Counted from the first letter of the stretch, positions 45,893 to 55,111 are shown. The stretch: 64,000 bases of DNA from Synechococcus sp. JA-2-3B'a(2-13) (GCF_000013225.1 NC_007776.1:453277-517276), one strand, 5' to 3'. The notes: generated from the sequence alone by a model not told the origin. Translations and numbers: made by a program.

Positions 45893-46599
45893 CAGTTCGC
45901 CTCCACTCGACGCAAAATGCGGATCTTTTCAACCAAGCCTATCGCTCCCCGCTGCTCCAGCTCGCGGGTAAATTCTGGGTCAGGATCCCCCAGGGTACGG
46001 ATGGTTACGGTTATGCCGTAGGTAACGCTGGGCTCGGTTACGTCTGTGCCGTCCACCCGGGAGCTGCTGTTCAGGACGGCGCTGGTAACAAAGTTGGAAT
46101 CCAGCAGGGTGAGCAAAAAGTCGTTCACCAGGGGAAAGTCCAGCGCCCCTCCTTGGATATTGACAGTATCCCCGGAAGCGCTGATGTTGGTTATCCATAC
46201 CCCCTGGCCGGGGATCTTGCGCCGCAGCTCTTCCAAGATGGCCGACCAAGGCTGGACGGATCTCAGAAAGGAGCGGAACCCTTCCGTTTGGGCGCGAATG
46301 GTTTGCAGCTCTTGATTGGCATTCTGCAGCTGGGACAACTCAGCATTGGCTGTGCTGAGCTCACTGTCAAGGCGAGCCCGCTCCGCCCTCAAGGTTTCTC
46401 TCTGGCGGGAAAAGCTGTCTTGGAAATACCAAAAAGCTCCCATCGCTACAGCAGCAACAGCAACCCCCAGGCCAATGGCCGGGATCCAATTCTGGGATCC
46501 CTCTGCAGCCTCAGCTGCGACTACTGGTCCCCCACCTGTTCGAGCTGTGGTGAGGACATCCGGCCTTTCTTTGAGGAAATTGATCTCCGGTGTGTACAT
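45892..46599 (-). CDS. pilN: Type IV pilus assembly protein PilN
   Basis: 235 residues. The conserved N-terminal INFLKERPDV is the PilM-binding peptide (family INLLP-like). One transmembrane helix (WIPAIGLGVAVAAVAMGAFW, ~38-57) is followed by a coiled coil and a ferredoxin-like domain (WSAILEELRRKIPGQGVWIT). 60 bp after pilM. Confidence 0.93.
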   Translation of the reverse strand: MYTPEINFLKERPDVLTTARTGGGPVVAAEAAEGSQNWIPAIGLGVAVAAVAMGAFWYFQDSFSRQRETLRAERARLDSELSTANAELSQLQNANQELQTIRAQTEGFRSFLRSVQPWSAILEELRRKIPGQGVWITNISASGDTVNIQGGALDFPLVNDFLLTLLDSNFVTSAVLNSSSRVDGTDVTEPSVTYGITVTIRTLGDPDPEFTRELEQRGAIGLVEKIRILRRVEAN

Positions 46600-46659
46600 C
46601 TCTTTAACCGCCTTGTGCGCTATTCCATCGGTTGGGCGAGCTTGCGCTGCCTGCTGCCG

Positions 46660-47817
46660 CTACTTGGTGTCTTCCCGTAACGCCAACCCCAGGGCCACTC
46701 CCATTGCTGGGCGTTCCTCCAGGGGCAGTTCCACTGAATCCGGCACGACAATGTTGCCAAAGGGATCCGCCAACTCCACCGCCACGCTCAACGACTGAGA
46801 TAAGAAGCCGTCGATTTGGCCGATGCTTGCCCCAGTTCCGGCCAGCAGTACTTTCACCACAGGCGAGCTGCTTTCTGTGCTCGTAAAGAAGTCGATGGAG
46901 CGCTTCAGTTCATCCGCCAAATCGGAGACAACGCGCGTTACTGCTGCTACACCGGGATTGCTGGGCGCTGGCTGTTCTCCCGTGGCCAAAATATCGGTGG
47001 GGTTGATCAAGGGTAACCTCAGAGTTCGCAACAGGTCGCCGGTGCGGCTAAGCGGCAGATTCAGGGATTGGGCCAGCACCTGCCGCATGTGGATGGTGCC
47101 GATGTTGACGGTGCGGGTAAATTGCGGGATCCCGTTCACCAAAATGCTGATCTCGCTGCTGTCGTAGCCGATGGAGCTGAGCAACACGGCCTCTTGGGGG
47201 CCGTACTGGATTAGCTGATCGCGGATGGTGCGAATGAGGGAGAAGCTGGCCAGCTCCACACAGCGCACCTGCAAATTGGCTGCCTGCAGCACCTCCAGGT
47301 AGTTGTCCACCACCTCTTTGGGGATGGCCACCAGCAAGACTTCGATGCGCTCAATGCCATCCTGGGAAAGATCGAGACCCAAGGGCTGGTAGTCGACATC
47401 CGCCTGATCCCGCGGATAGGGAATGTAAAGTTCGGCCTCCTGCTCCAAAACCACCCGGCGCAGCTCATCGGCGGGTAGGTCGGCAGGCAGGCGAATGAGA
47501 CGAACGATGGCCTCCCTTACGGGCACTGCTGTGGCTGCCGGCAGGTTGGTGGGTACCTTGTTTTCATTGAGCAAATTCATCAGGATCAAGCCAACTGTGC
47601 TCGGATCGAGGATGCGTCCTTCGACCATCGCCCCTTCTGGCATGTCCACGCTGTGGTAGTGGGCCAGACGATAGCGACCATTGCCCTGCTTTTTCAGTTG
47701 GGCAACGGCGATGCGCTCGGGGTTGATGTCCACCCCAAGCATGGTTCGGGTTTTGGAGCCACCGAAAAAGCTAAACACACCGGGAAACCCCGCCCTTTGC
47801 GCTACTGCTAGAGGCAT
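46660..47817 (-). CDS. pilM: Type IV pilus assembly protein PilM (actin-like)
   Basis: 385-residue cytoplasmic actin-fold ATPase of the pilus alignment complex. MLGVDINPERIAVAQLKK (~27) is the phosphate-1 region, LSSIGYDSSEISILVNGIPQ (~203) the phosphate-2 region, and KVLLAGTGASIGQIDGFLSQ (~322) the adenosine site. ATG 47817 is preferred over TTG 47826. It lies 180 bp downstream of kaiC on the same strand and opens pilMNOQ. Confidence 0.94.
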   Translation of the reverse strand: MPLAVAQRAGFPGVFSFFGGSKTRTMLGVDINPERIAVAQLKKQGNGRYRLAHYHSVDMPEGAMVEGRILDPSTVGLILMNLLNENKVPTNLPAATAVPVREAIVRLIRLPADLPADELRRVVLEQEAELYIPYPRDQADVDYQPLGLDLSQDGIERIEVLLVAIPKEVVDNYLEVLQAANLQVRCVELASFSLIRTIRDQLIQYGPQEAVLLSSIGYDSSEISILVNGIPQFTRTVNIGTIHMRQVLAQSLNLPLSRTGDLLRTLRLPLINPTDILATGEQPAPSNPGVAAVTRVVSDLADELKRSIDFFTSTESSSPVVKVLLAGTGASIGQIDGFLSQSLSVAVELADPFGNIVVPDSVELPLEERPAMGVALGLALREDTK

Positions 47818-47997
47818 ACTACCCAATTTGTAGGTGGGTTACCACTGTTCGCCATTGGCCGCGGGGAAATCCTTGTCTGGGCCGATCCCTCCCTGCCAGC
47901 CGCAAGTGCAGGGCTTGCGCGGTGTTGAGCGGTGTTGGAAATTCGCTTGACTCAACGGGTCTGTTGCCGCGCCCACTCACGGAACTGTTGTAACCGC

Positions 47998-49623
47998 TCA
48001 CAACCCTTCTTCCTCGAGGGCCTGGACGTTTTGCACAATCCGGGAGAGCTCGTTTTTCTCATCCACATTGATGCGGGTCGGGGATCCGCTGATGATGCGC
48101 TCGTAGCCCCGGAAGGAATCGCGGATTTGGATGCCTGCGTTGGAGATCAGGTACTCGCGGATCCCTTTGTCGTGCCAGGATCCCCGCATTTTGAAGACGT
48201 TGAGGGCGCGGGCCATTTCTCCGCGGATCTCCACGTATTGCAGCAGGATAATCGTGTCGGTGATGGTGGAAATATGGGATTCGGTGATGGAATGGGATCC
48301 CATGAATTGGTCGGTGGTGTTGGTGAAAAAGCCGGTGATCTCCTCCTGCTTGGCCAGGCCAGTTACCCCGATTACAAACTGGCGGAAGGCATTTTGGCTC
48401 ACTCCCCGCGCCAGGGCTGACAGGGAGTCGATGGCCATGCGGGAGGGCTTGAAGGCCATCATCTCGGTTTTGATCTTCTGCAGGTGGTCTTCCAGGCCGG
48501 CAGATTCTGGGTAGGCGCAGATGATCTTGAGGAGGCCCTGCCGCTCGAACTCTTCCAGGTCAATGCCCCAGGAGGAGGCGTTGCGGGACAGCTGCGCCCG
48601 CGACTCTTCGTAGGCAAAGAGAATGCAGCGTTCCCCATCCAGGCAGCCCCGCTCCAGGAATTTGCTCACCAGCGAGGTTTTGCCCGTGCCGGTGGCGCCG
48701 GTGGCCAAAATAATCGAGTCCTTGAAGAAACCGCCGCCGCACATTTCGTCCAGCTTCTCGATGCCGGAGGAGACCCGCACGTTGGAGGAGCGCTGCGTCA
48801 GCTGCATGGCTCCCAAGGGGAAGATGTTGATCCCGTCGTTGGTGATGGTGAAGGGATATTCCCCCTTCATGTGGGTGGTGCCCCGCAGCTTCAAGATCTC
48901 AATGGTGCGCCGCCGTTTCTCTCCCTCCAGGATGTTGCGCAGGATCACCACGTTGTCGGAGACGAATTCTTCCACACCGTAGCGGGCGATGGGACCGTAC
49001 TCGTCGGTGCGCTCTGTGGTCATGACGGTGGTGACATTGGCCTGCTTGAGGCGGGCCGTCAGGCGGAACAGCTCCCGCCGCACCACACCGGCAGGGTCGT
49101 ATTGCTGAAAGATGGCCGTCACCGAGTCGATGGAGACCCGCTTGGCTTTGTATTTGCGAATGGCGTACTGGATGCGCTCGATGAGGGCCGACAAATCAAA
49201 GTTGCCGCTCACCTCATAGCCTTCGGGATCGGGGGAGGCATCCAGGATAAACAGTTGGCCCCTGTCGATGAGGGCCTGCAGATCCCAGCCAAAGCTGGAG
49301 GCATTGCGAATGATATCGGCGGGGGTTTCCTCGAAGGTGACGAAGATCCCCGGCTCTTGATACTTCACGATGCCGTTGTAAAGGAACTGCATGGCAAACA
49401 GGGTTTTGCCGGTGCCGGAGGTGCCGCTGACCAAGGTGGTGCGTCCCAGGGGTAGCCCACCGTGACTGATGTCTTCAAAGCCCTCGATGCCCGTCTGTTT
49501 TTTGGGGATCCCTCGCAGCTCTGAGAGATCCGCCCGGTGGTTGTCTGGGGTTGGTTCGGTGGAGTCCTCTGCGGTGTTATCTTGTGGCTTTTCTGGCTCA
49601 GAAGGCCCCAATGACTGGTTCAT
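47998..49623 (-). CDS. kaiC: Circadian clock protein KaiC
   Basis: 541-residue double RecA-like clock ATPase/autokinase. CI Walker A GTSGTGKTLFAMQF (~79) with catalytic Glu pair in FVTFEETPADI; CII Walker A GATGTGKTSLVSKF (~318) with FAYEESRAQL. The phosphorylation site reads SITESHISTITDT; Thr, Ser and Thr equivalent to T426, S431 and T432 are all present, with Glu instead of the usual Asp after the first Thr. Start at MNQSLGPSEPEK; the N-terminal tail is ~25 residues longer than in S. elongatus. Downstream of kaiB by 28 bp. Confidence 0.97.
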   Translation of the reverse strand: MNQSLGPSEPEKPQDNTAEDSTEPTPDNHRADLSELRGIPKKQTGIEGFEDISHGGLPLGRTTLVSGTSGTGKTLFAMQFLYNGIVKYQEPGIFVTFEETPADIIRNASSFGWDLQALIDRGQLFILDASPDPEGYEVSGNFDLSALIERIQYAIRKYKAKRVSIDSVTAIFQQYDPAGVVRRELFRLTARLKQANVTTVMTTERTDEYGPIARYGVEEFVSDNVVILRNILEGEKRRRTIEILKLRGTTHMKGEYPFTITNDGINIFPLGAMQLTQRSSNVRVSSGIEKLDEMCGGGFFKDSIILATGATGTGKTSLVSKFLERGCLDGERCILFAYEESRAQLSRNASSWGIDLEEFERQGLLKIICAYPESAGLEDHLQKIKTEMMAFKPSRMAIDSLSALARGVSQNAFRQFVIGVTGLAKQEEITGFFTNTTDQFMGSHSITESHISTITDTIILLQYVEIRGEMARALNVFKMRGSWHDKGIREYLISNAGIQIRDSFRGYERIISGSPTRINVDEKNELSRIVQNVQALEEEGL

Positions 49624-49651
49624 CCCACTCTCCTTGCTCCTGCAGCCTGTC

Positions 49652-49954
49652 TCAAGCCTCTTCGTCCAATTCTTCGTAGAGCAGATCCAGGCCGATGAGC
49701 ACTTTCTCGCGGTTGGACAGATCGCCAATAATCTTCCGCACCGGTGGCGGCAGGATTTTGGCCAAGGTCGGCGTTGCCAAGATCTTATCTTCCTCTGCCA
49801 GTTGCGGATTTTTCAAGACATCGATCACCTTCAGGCTGTACACGCCGCGGAACTCCTTTTCCAAGATGTCTTGCAAGGTGCTGAGGGCACGCAGAGAATT
49901 GGGGGTGTTGCCCGCCACGTAGAGCTTGAGAACATAGGCTTTGCGAGTGGACAT
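49652..49954 (-). CDS. kaiB: Circadian clock protein KaiB
   Basis: 100-residue fold-switching, thioredoxin-like clock protein that binds phosphorylated KaiC and sequesters KaiA. Conserved [20 protein letters not shown] (~7-26), the [20 protein letters not shown] block and the cis-Pro-rich [20 protein letters not shown] (~60-79). Two bp after the kaiA stop; 28 bp before kaiC. Confidence 0.97.
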   Translation of the reverse strand: MSTRKAYVLKLYVAGNTPNSLRALSTLQDILEKEFRGVYSLKVIDVLKNPQLAEEDKILATPTLAKILPPPVRKIIGDLSNREKVLIGLDLLYEELDEEA

Positions 49955-49956
49955 AA

Positions 49957-50961
49957 TCAGGGATCCCTTGGGGCAGGTTTGGGAATGGAGCGGCGGTACA
50001 TTTCGCTCAGGTGGGCCATCACATCGATCAGGGTAAGGCGGTAATCCAGCAGGATCTCTTCGCTGCGGCCTTCCAGCTTCAATTGTTTGGCAAAGTCTTC
50101 CATCAAGTTCATGTGCAGCTCCAGCAGTTGAGCAGCGCCGATATCGGCAAAAAAGGCCAAGGCCACCAGCTCGTCGATGCGGGCATTGACGGTCTCGGGA
50201 GATTGAAAATAGTCCAAGACGATTGCCTGGTAAAGGTTACGCAGCCGTCGCATGAGGGCTTGCTGCTCGTGGGGCGGGAGGCGACGGTAAAACAGCTCTG
50301 GGTCACGATGATAGTACACTCCGGCGTAGCCCAGCCGTTCCCGCAATTTCTCCGCCAGCCGCCGTTGTTGTTGGTTGCTGTAGGCCAGGTAGGGCTGATC
50401 GCTGGGATGCACTGGGCCCTGCGGGAGGCCGCAAGTGGGAGACATCTGCAGAAACAAGGCGATGGCCCGATCCACCAGCAGCTCCAAGACGGAAGGGGAT
50501 CCCGAAGCGGTACAGTCGGCCCGCACCTGCCCCTTCAGCTCCTGTGGCGAAATGGGACGGACGAGGGTGGCGTTGTGGTAGAAAAACTGCTCTCGCTTGA
50601 GCAATGCTTTCACCAAAGATGAGGTGGCAGGGATCTCTCCTTCCGTCTCCGGTGTTTCCTTTTGCAGGTGGGATTCTTCCAGCACAATCGCCAACACCGT
50701 CGGCAGCAGCAGTCCCCACGCGCAGAGCTGATTGCCCAGATCGTGCAGCTCTTGCAGCCGAGTGGGATCCACCAGGAGCACCAAGCAATCGACATGGCCG
50801 TCTTGTTTTCTGAGAGCCTCTAGGAAGGTAGCTTGATCCTGAAAACACTCGACAACAAAGCGTTCAGGGGGTAGCCAGTCCTCGCAAGCTAGGGGCTCTC
50901 CTGCTGGCGGCTCCCAATCCAGCAACAGGTTGATGCGCAGTGGATGGGTGTCAGGCAACAA
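49957..50961 (-). CDS. kaiA: Circadian clock protein KaiA
   Basis: 334-residue KaiA that stimulates KaiC phosphorylation. The N-terminal pseudo-receiver domain (~1-150) is full length, then a linker and the C-terminal four-helix dimer domain (~200-325: [20 protein letters not shown], then [17 protein letters not shown]). Start is a TTG because no ATG fits the conserved N-terminus. First gene of kaiABC; divergent from a nucleoside hydrolase with 121 bp between them, which must hold the kai promoter, though no clear box stood out. Confidence 0.94.
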   Translation of the reverse strand: MLPDTHPLRINLLLDWEPPAGEPLACEDWLPPERFVVECFQDQATFLEALRKQDGHVDCLVLLVDPTRLQELHDLGNQLCAWGLLLPTVLAIVLEESHLQKETPETEGEIPATSSLVKALLKREQFFYHNATLVRPISPQELKGQVRADCTASGSPSVLELLVDRAIALFLQMSPTCGLPQGPVHPSDQPYLAYSNQQQRRLAEKLRERLGYAGVYYHRDPELFYRRLPPHEQQALMRRLRNLYQAIVLDYFQSPETVNARIDELVALAFFADIGAAQLLELHMNLMEDFAKQLKLEGRSEEILLDYRLTLIDVMAHLSEMYRRSIPKPAPRDP

Positions 50962-51082
50962 GACAAAGGATGAAGATATATTTCCTATCTTAAATCTGAC
51001 CGGGATCCGCGCTCACCGGCCAGAGGAAAAGAGCGGGAGAAAAACCTAAACTAGGGGTGAGTGAGCTGCTGCCGAGATCCCT

Positions 51083-52018
51083 ATGGTGCCCCTGATCATC
51101 GACTGTGACCCTGGCCAAGACGATGCGGTGGCTCTGCTGCTGGCTATGGCGTCGCCAGAAGAGCTGCAATTGCTGGGCATTACCACGGTGGCCGGCAATG
51201 TCTCCTTGGACAAAACCAGCCGCAATGCTCGACAGATCTGTGAATTGGCCGGTCAGCCGCAGATGGGGGTGTATGCCGGCTGCCCTCGACCTCTCTTGCG
51301 CCCTCTGGAAACCGCCGAGCAGGTGCATGGCAAAACCGGGATCGACGGAGCGGATCTGCCGGAGCCCCAGATGCCTTTGGGATCCCAGCATGCGGTGGAG
51401 TATCTGATTGAAACCCTGATGGCTGCCCCTGAGCCGGTTACCTTGGCTTTGCTGGGCCCGATGACCAACTTGGCAGTGGCCCTGGTGCAGCAGCCTCGGA
51501 TTGTGGAGCGCATCCAGCGGCTGGTGTTTATGGGGGGATCCGCCTTTGAGGGGAATGTTACCCCGGCAGCCGAGTTCAACATCCTCACCGATCCCCACGC
51601 CGCCCAGATCGTGCTCAGCGCCGGGATCCCGGAGGTGGTGATGCTGGGCTTGCACGTCACCCAACAGGTCCTCAGCACGCCGGAGCGGATTGAGCGCATC
51701 CGCGCCCTGGGCACCCGCGTTGGGCAGACGGTGGCCAATATGCTCACCTTTTACGGTAAGGTCGACGTAGAACGCTACGGGCTACCGGGAGGGCCATTGC
51801 ACGACCCTTGTGTGATTGCCTATCTGTTACAGCCGCAGTTGTTCGAGCTCAAGCCCTGCTACGTCGAGGTGGAAACGGCTAGCCCCTTGAACCTGGGCCG
51901 GACGGTGGTGGATCGCTGGGGATCCAGTGGTCGCCTCGCCAATGTTCAGGTGGCTTTTGGGGTGGATGCCCAGGGGTTTTACCACCTGCTCACCGAGCGC
52001 CTGGGCCGTTACCGATAA
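51083..52018 (+). CDS. Inosine/uridine-preferring nucleoside hydrolase
   Basis: 311-residue Ca2+-dependent nucleosidase. N-terminal PLIIDCDPGQDDAVALLLA is the metal-binding DxDxxxDD motif (~3-21). GITTVAGNVSLDKTSRNA (~34), LALLGPMTNLAVALVQQ (~120) and GNVTPAAEFNILTDPHAAQI (~163) follow, with the catalytic C-terminal PLHDPCVIAYLL (~242). It splits purine or pyrimidine nucleosides into base and ribose; specificity is unknown. pgsA follows after 18 bp. Confidence 0.92.
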   Translation: MVPLIIDCDPGQDDAVALLLAMASPEELQLLGITTVAGNVSLDKTSRNARQICELAGQPQMGVYAGCPRPLLRPLETAEQVHGKTGIDGADLPEPQMPLGSQHAVEYLIETLMAAPEPVTLALLGPMTNLAVALVQQPRIVERIQRLVFMGGSAFEGNVTPAAEFNILTDPHAAQIVLSAGIPEVVMLGLHVTQQVLSTPERIERIRALGTRVGQTVANMLTFYGKVDVERYGLPGGPLHDPCVIAYLLQPQLFELKPCYVEVETASPLNLGRTVVDRWGSSGRLANVQVAFGVDAQGFYHLLTERLGRYR

Positions 52019-52036
52019 TTCTGATAGTTCTGATCC

Positions 52037-52615
52037 TTGAGGCCAGATCCGAAGGTGGAGAATCCCAGCGCCGTCCAACGTGCCAAGCTGGAGTGGGTGA
52101 ACCTGCCCACCGCCGTCACCCTGCTGCGGCTGGCAGGGATCCCTTTTGTTTTGCTGGGCCTGAGCCTGCGATCCCCACTGGGGGAGAGGTTGGCCCTCTG
52201 GGCGTTCCTGTTGGCGGCGGCAACCGATTGGCTGGATGGCCATTTGGCCCGCCGTTATGGCTTGGTAACCGATATGGGCAAGTTTTTGGATCCTCTGGTG
52301 GATAAGCTGCTGGTGTTGGCGCCGCTGCTGGGCCTGCTGGAACTGGGGCGGATCCCCGCTTGGGGCGTGTTTTTGCTGATGGGGCGGGAGCTGGCCATCG
52401 CCGGCTGGCGGGTCAACCAAAGCCAAATCCGCGGTGCCAATTTCTGGGGCAAAGCCAAGACGGTAACCCAAATCCTGGCCATTGCTTTGCTGATTTTGGG
52501 GTGGCCGGGAGGGATCCCTTGTTTTTGGGTGGCGGTGGTTCTCACCCTGATCTCGGGCCTGACCTACCTGCACACCGATCATCCCCATCATGCGCAGTCA
52601 CCCGGCAGGCCATAG
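52037..52615 (+). CDS. pgsA: CDP-diacylglycerol--glycerol-3-phosphate 3-phosphatidyltransferase
   Basis: 192-residue CDP-alcohol phosphatidyltransferase making phosphatidylglycerol phosphate, essential for photosynthetic membranes. The catalytic motif DWLDGHLARRYGLVTDMGKF continuing to LDPLVDK shows D-G-x2-A-R-x8-G-x3-D-x3-D at ~60-85. Four to five transmembrane helices. TTG start at 52037; GTG 52055 is an alternative. Confidence 0.92.
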   Translation: MRPDPKVENPSAVQRAKLEWVNLPTAVTLLRLAGIPFVLLGLSLRSPLGERLALWAFLLAAATDWLDGHLARRYGLVTDMGKFLDPLVDKLLVLAPLLGLLELGRIPAWGVFLLMGRELAIAGWRVNQSQIRGANFWGKAKTVTQILAIALLILGWPGGIPCFWVAVVLTLISGLTYLHTDHPHHAQSPGRP

Positions 52616-52934
52616 CCCTTGTCAGATCCCCCCGCCCCTCGCCGACAGAGGAGCATGACTCTAGTCAATAATAAGCTCAACTATACTGAAAATAATGTAT
52701 AATATGTTCAGTACGGATTACTACCAGTTGATCTTTCTGTTTACTTTCGAGTCTGCCAACATGGTAGCCAAAGCAAAGCAGAAAATTGGTAGTAAGACGA
52801 CACGGAAACTGCGCTTTGGGTATTCTACTCAAAGCTTTGCGGGATACCGCCATTCTGTTTGGACTCCGTCCCGCTAACGCGAATGGAAACAAACAGAATG
52901 CTATCGCTGCATAGTTGAACAGTGATGTTCAGCA
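52616..52934. other. AT-richer spacer with dispersed element upstream of ruvC
   Basis: About 320 bp, AT-richer than the flanks (GTATAATATG near 52693 looks like a -10). The right half is element copy B (52818-52956). A 60-codon frame from 52695 (MYNMFSTDYYQLIF...) briefly recalls the start of nicotinate phosphoribosyltransferases but runs into the element; not called as a gene. Confidence 0.5.
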
Positions 52935-52956
52935 GTGTTCAGCGTAAATGTATCAG
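52818..52956 (+). repeat. Dispersed hairpin element, copy B
   Basis: 139 bp homologous to 38044-38178. Stem arm ATTCTGT (after GGGATACCGCC) pairs with ACAGAAT; the loop has GGACTCCGTCCCGCTAACGC. A second hairpin, TGAACA-GTGA-TGTTCA, follows. The 3' end, GTGTTCAGCGTAAATGTATC, encodes the ruvC start and first residues. Confidence 0.75.
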
Positions 52957-53441
52957 ACACCCCACCTGAGCAGCGCATCCTCGGCCTAGATCCAGGTCTG
53001 GGAACCATGGGTTTTGGTTGCATTCTGGCGGGATCTGCGGGGTTGAAACCTGTGGATTATGGGGTGATCAGCACCCCCAGCCAACACTCGATGCCGGAGC
53101 GGCTGCAAACGCTGCACGAGGATTTGAGCCAGTTGCTGCGCCAACTGCGCCCGCATCAGGTGGGGCTGGAAAAACTTTTTTTCTACAAAATGGGCAATAC
53201 CATTGCCATCGCCCAAGCCCGTGGCGTGATCCTGCTCACCTTGGCCCAGCATCATCTGTTGCCGGTGGAGTTTACGCCCGCCCAAGTCAAGCAAAGTTTG
53301 ACAGGCTACGGACGCGCCGACAAGCAGGCTGTACAAGCTGCCGTGGCCCGGGAACTCAACCTGCCCAGCTTGCCCCGCCCGGATGATGCCGCCGATGCCT
53401 TGGCGATTGCCATCACAGTCTGGCACCACCGCTTCTCTTGA
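52935..53441 (+). CDS. ruvC: Holliday junction endodeoxyribonuclease RuvC
   Basis: 168-residue RuvC. Core begins [18 protein letters not shown] with catalytic Asp (~19). The other acidic residues are Glu in [20 protein letters not shown] (~75), and two Asp in [14 protein letters not shown] (~150). The start is a GTG giving [13 protein letters not shown], an unusual ~13-residue leader wholly encoded by the end of dispersed element copy B. Most RuvC proteins begin directly at RILG(I/L)DPG. No alternative start lies closer. Confidence 0.95.
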
Positions 53442-53536
53442 GGGATCCCCTCCCTGTCAATCCCCTACCTTTAGCAGAGATAAAGATTGGCCAATAAAGA
53501 TGGGCTAGACTCAGTACAGCGAGAAGCACAAGCCCT

Positions 53537-54190
53537 ATGCCTTCTTCTTCCGTGGATGTTCGCGAGCTACCGCTGTTTCCCTTGCCGGAGGTGGTGCTGT
53601 TTCCGGGCCGACCTCTGCCGCTGCACATTTTCGAGTACCGCTACCGCATGATGATCAACACCATTCTGGAGACGGATCGCCGCTTTGGGGTGCTGATGTT
53701 CAATCCCCAGACGGGATCCCCAGTGCGGGTGGGCTGTTGTGCTGAGGTGTTGCAGGTGCAGCGATTGCCGGATGACCGCATGGACATTTTGACCTTGGGG
53801 CAGCAGCGCTTCCGCGTCTTGGATTACGTGCGGGAAAAACCCTTCCGGGTGGGGCTGGTGGAATGGATTGAGGATGAGCCGACCACCCCTTCCGATGACC
53901 TGCAGAGCTGGGTGCGCCAGGTTACCACTCTCCTTCAAGATGTGGTGCGTCTCTCGGGCAAGCTAATGGAGCGGGATGCACAGTTGCCGGAGCAGCTCCC
54001 CACCACCCCCATAGAACTGTCCTACTGGGTGGCTAGCCACTTCCATGGGGCCCCCCAAGAGCAGCAAGCTCTGCTGGAAATGGTCAGTACCGAAAGGCGG
54101 CTGCGCCGGGAAGCCGAAATTCTCGAGTCCACCCGCAAGCACTTGGCCGCCCGCACGGCCCTCAAGGATCTGTTCACGGAAATTTCCTGA
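53537..54190 (+). CDS. LON-substrate-binding-domain protein (no protease)
   Basis: 217-residue protein homologous to the N-terminal domain of Lon and to cereblon-like stand-alone PUA-type proteins. ELPLFPLPEVVLFPGRPLPL (~9-28), LHIFEYRYRMMINTILETDR and FGVLMFNPQTGSPVRVGCCA are conserved. The C-terminal third is helical (ERRLRREAEILESTRKHLAA). No AAA or Ser-Lys protease domain follows, so it may recognise or hold substrates. Cytoplasmic. Confidence 0.88.
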   Translation: MPSSSVDVRELPLFPLPEVVLFPGRPLPLHIFEYRYRMMINTILETDRRFGVLMFNPQTGSPVRVGCCAEVLQVQRLPDDRMDILTLGQQRFRVLDYVREKPFRVGLVEWIEDEPTTPSDDLQSWVRQVTTLLQDVVRLSGKLMERDAQLPEQLPTTPIELSYWVASHFHGAPQEQQALLEMVSTERRLRREAEILESTRKHLAARTALKDLFTEIS

Positions 54191-54343
54191 GGTTCCTGTC
54201 AGTTGGTCAGGTCTGCTCCCATCTGTTCTGGTGGCTCTTGTGGACCTTTCCAGAGAGTGCCCTTTGCCTTGCTCGACCAGGCAGAGCAGAATGCTTCCCC
54301 CGGAAAGGTTGGGTATTTCTTGAGGATCCCTTCCCCGTTTTTC

Positions 54344-55075
54344 ATGGCCTACGCTCGCCGCTACTTGCGCTTTCCCTCTCAGATCTTGGGCCGGGAAATG
54401 GAGATGCTCCACTTTGGGCATCACGGCTACCCGCTGATCTGTCTGCCCACCAGCAACGGGCGTTTTTTTGACGTGGAAGATCGCGGCATTATTGCCAGCC
54501 TCAGCCATCATCTGGAACAGGGCTATTTGCAGGCTTTTTGCGTGGAAACCCTGGATTGGGAGACTTTGTTCAACCGCCAGCTGGACTTGCCCCAACGGCG
54601 GGAGCGTTGGCTGTTGCTGGAGCAGCACTGGGTAGAAGAGCTGATCCCCTACGCCAAGGCCGAGGCGCAAAATGAGTTTCTGGTGGTGGCTGGGTTTTCC
54701 CTGGGAGCTACCCATGCTGTCAACCTCACCTGTCGGCATCCCGGCCTAGTGCGCCGTTGTTTGGCTCTGGGGGGGCCCTACGATGTGGCCGCTCTCGGCT
54801 CTGTCACCGGCTGGGATCCCCAACGGGCAGAGCAGGAGCTGTATTTCATCAACCCGCTGGCCTATATGTCCAACATGAGCCGGCAACTCTGGGATCAGTT
54901 GGGCGGGCGCAACACCGAGCTGAAGTTGCTCACCGCTCGCCACGACCACTGCCTCAGCGACAACCTGCGCCTGGCAGAAGTGCTCAGCCGCAACGACATC
55001 CCCCATCAACTGGAGGTATGGGAGGGGGATCACGACTGGCCCACTTGGCAAGCGCAAATCCGCGCCTTCGCGTAG
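54344..55075 (+). CDS. Esterase-like alpha/beta hydrolase
   Basis: 243 residues. Start set at MAYARRYLRFPSQ; the frame is open for 47 codons upstream without similarity. Nucleophile elbow VVAGFSLGATHAVNLTCRHP (G-F-S-L-G, ~115), then GGPYDVAALG (~142), Asp near TARHDHCLSDN and His in WEGDHDWPTWQ (~232) complete a plausible Ser-Asp-His triad. Similar to the 'esterase family' (putative esterase D/antigen 85-like) proteins. 37 bp before the ATP-grasp gene, with which it probably forms an operon. Confidence 0.85.
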   Translation: MAYARRYLRFPSQILGREMEMLHFGHHGYPLICLPTSNGRFFDVEDRGIIASLSHHLEQGYLQAFCVETLDWETLFNRQLDLPQRRERWLLLEQHWVEELIPYAKAEAQNEFLVVAGFSLGATHAVNLTCRHPGLVRRCLALGGPYDVAALGSVTGWDPQRAEQELYFINPLAYMSNMSRQLWDQLGGRNTELKLLTARHDHCLSDNLRLAEVLSRNDIPHQLEVWEGDHDWPTWQAQIRAFA

Positions 55076-55111
55076 GATCCCTTGCAGGGAATAGCTTTTG
55101 AGAGAGCTTTG

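Noticed and set aside
48484-49455. 323-codon plus-strand frame opposite kaiC
   Set aside because: Antisense of a fully conserved kaiC.
52695-52877. 60-codon frame starting MYNMFSTDYYQLIF
   Set aside because: Brief resemblance to the start of nicotinate phosphoribosyltransferases only; runs into the dispersed element and has no further similarity.
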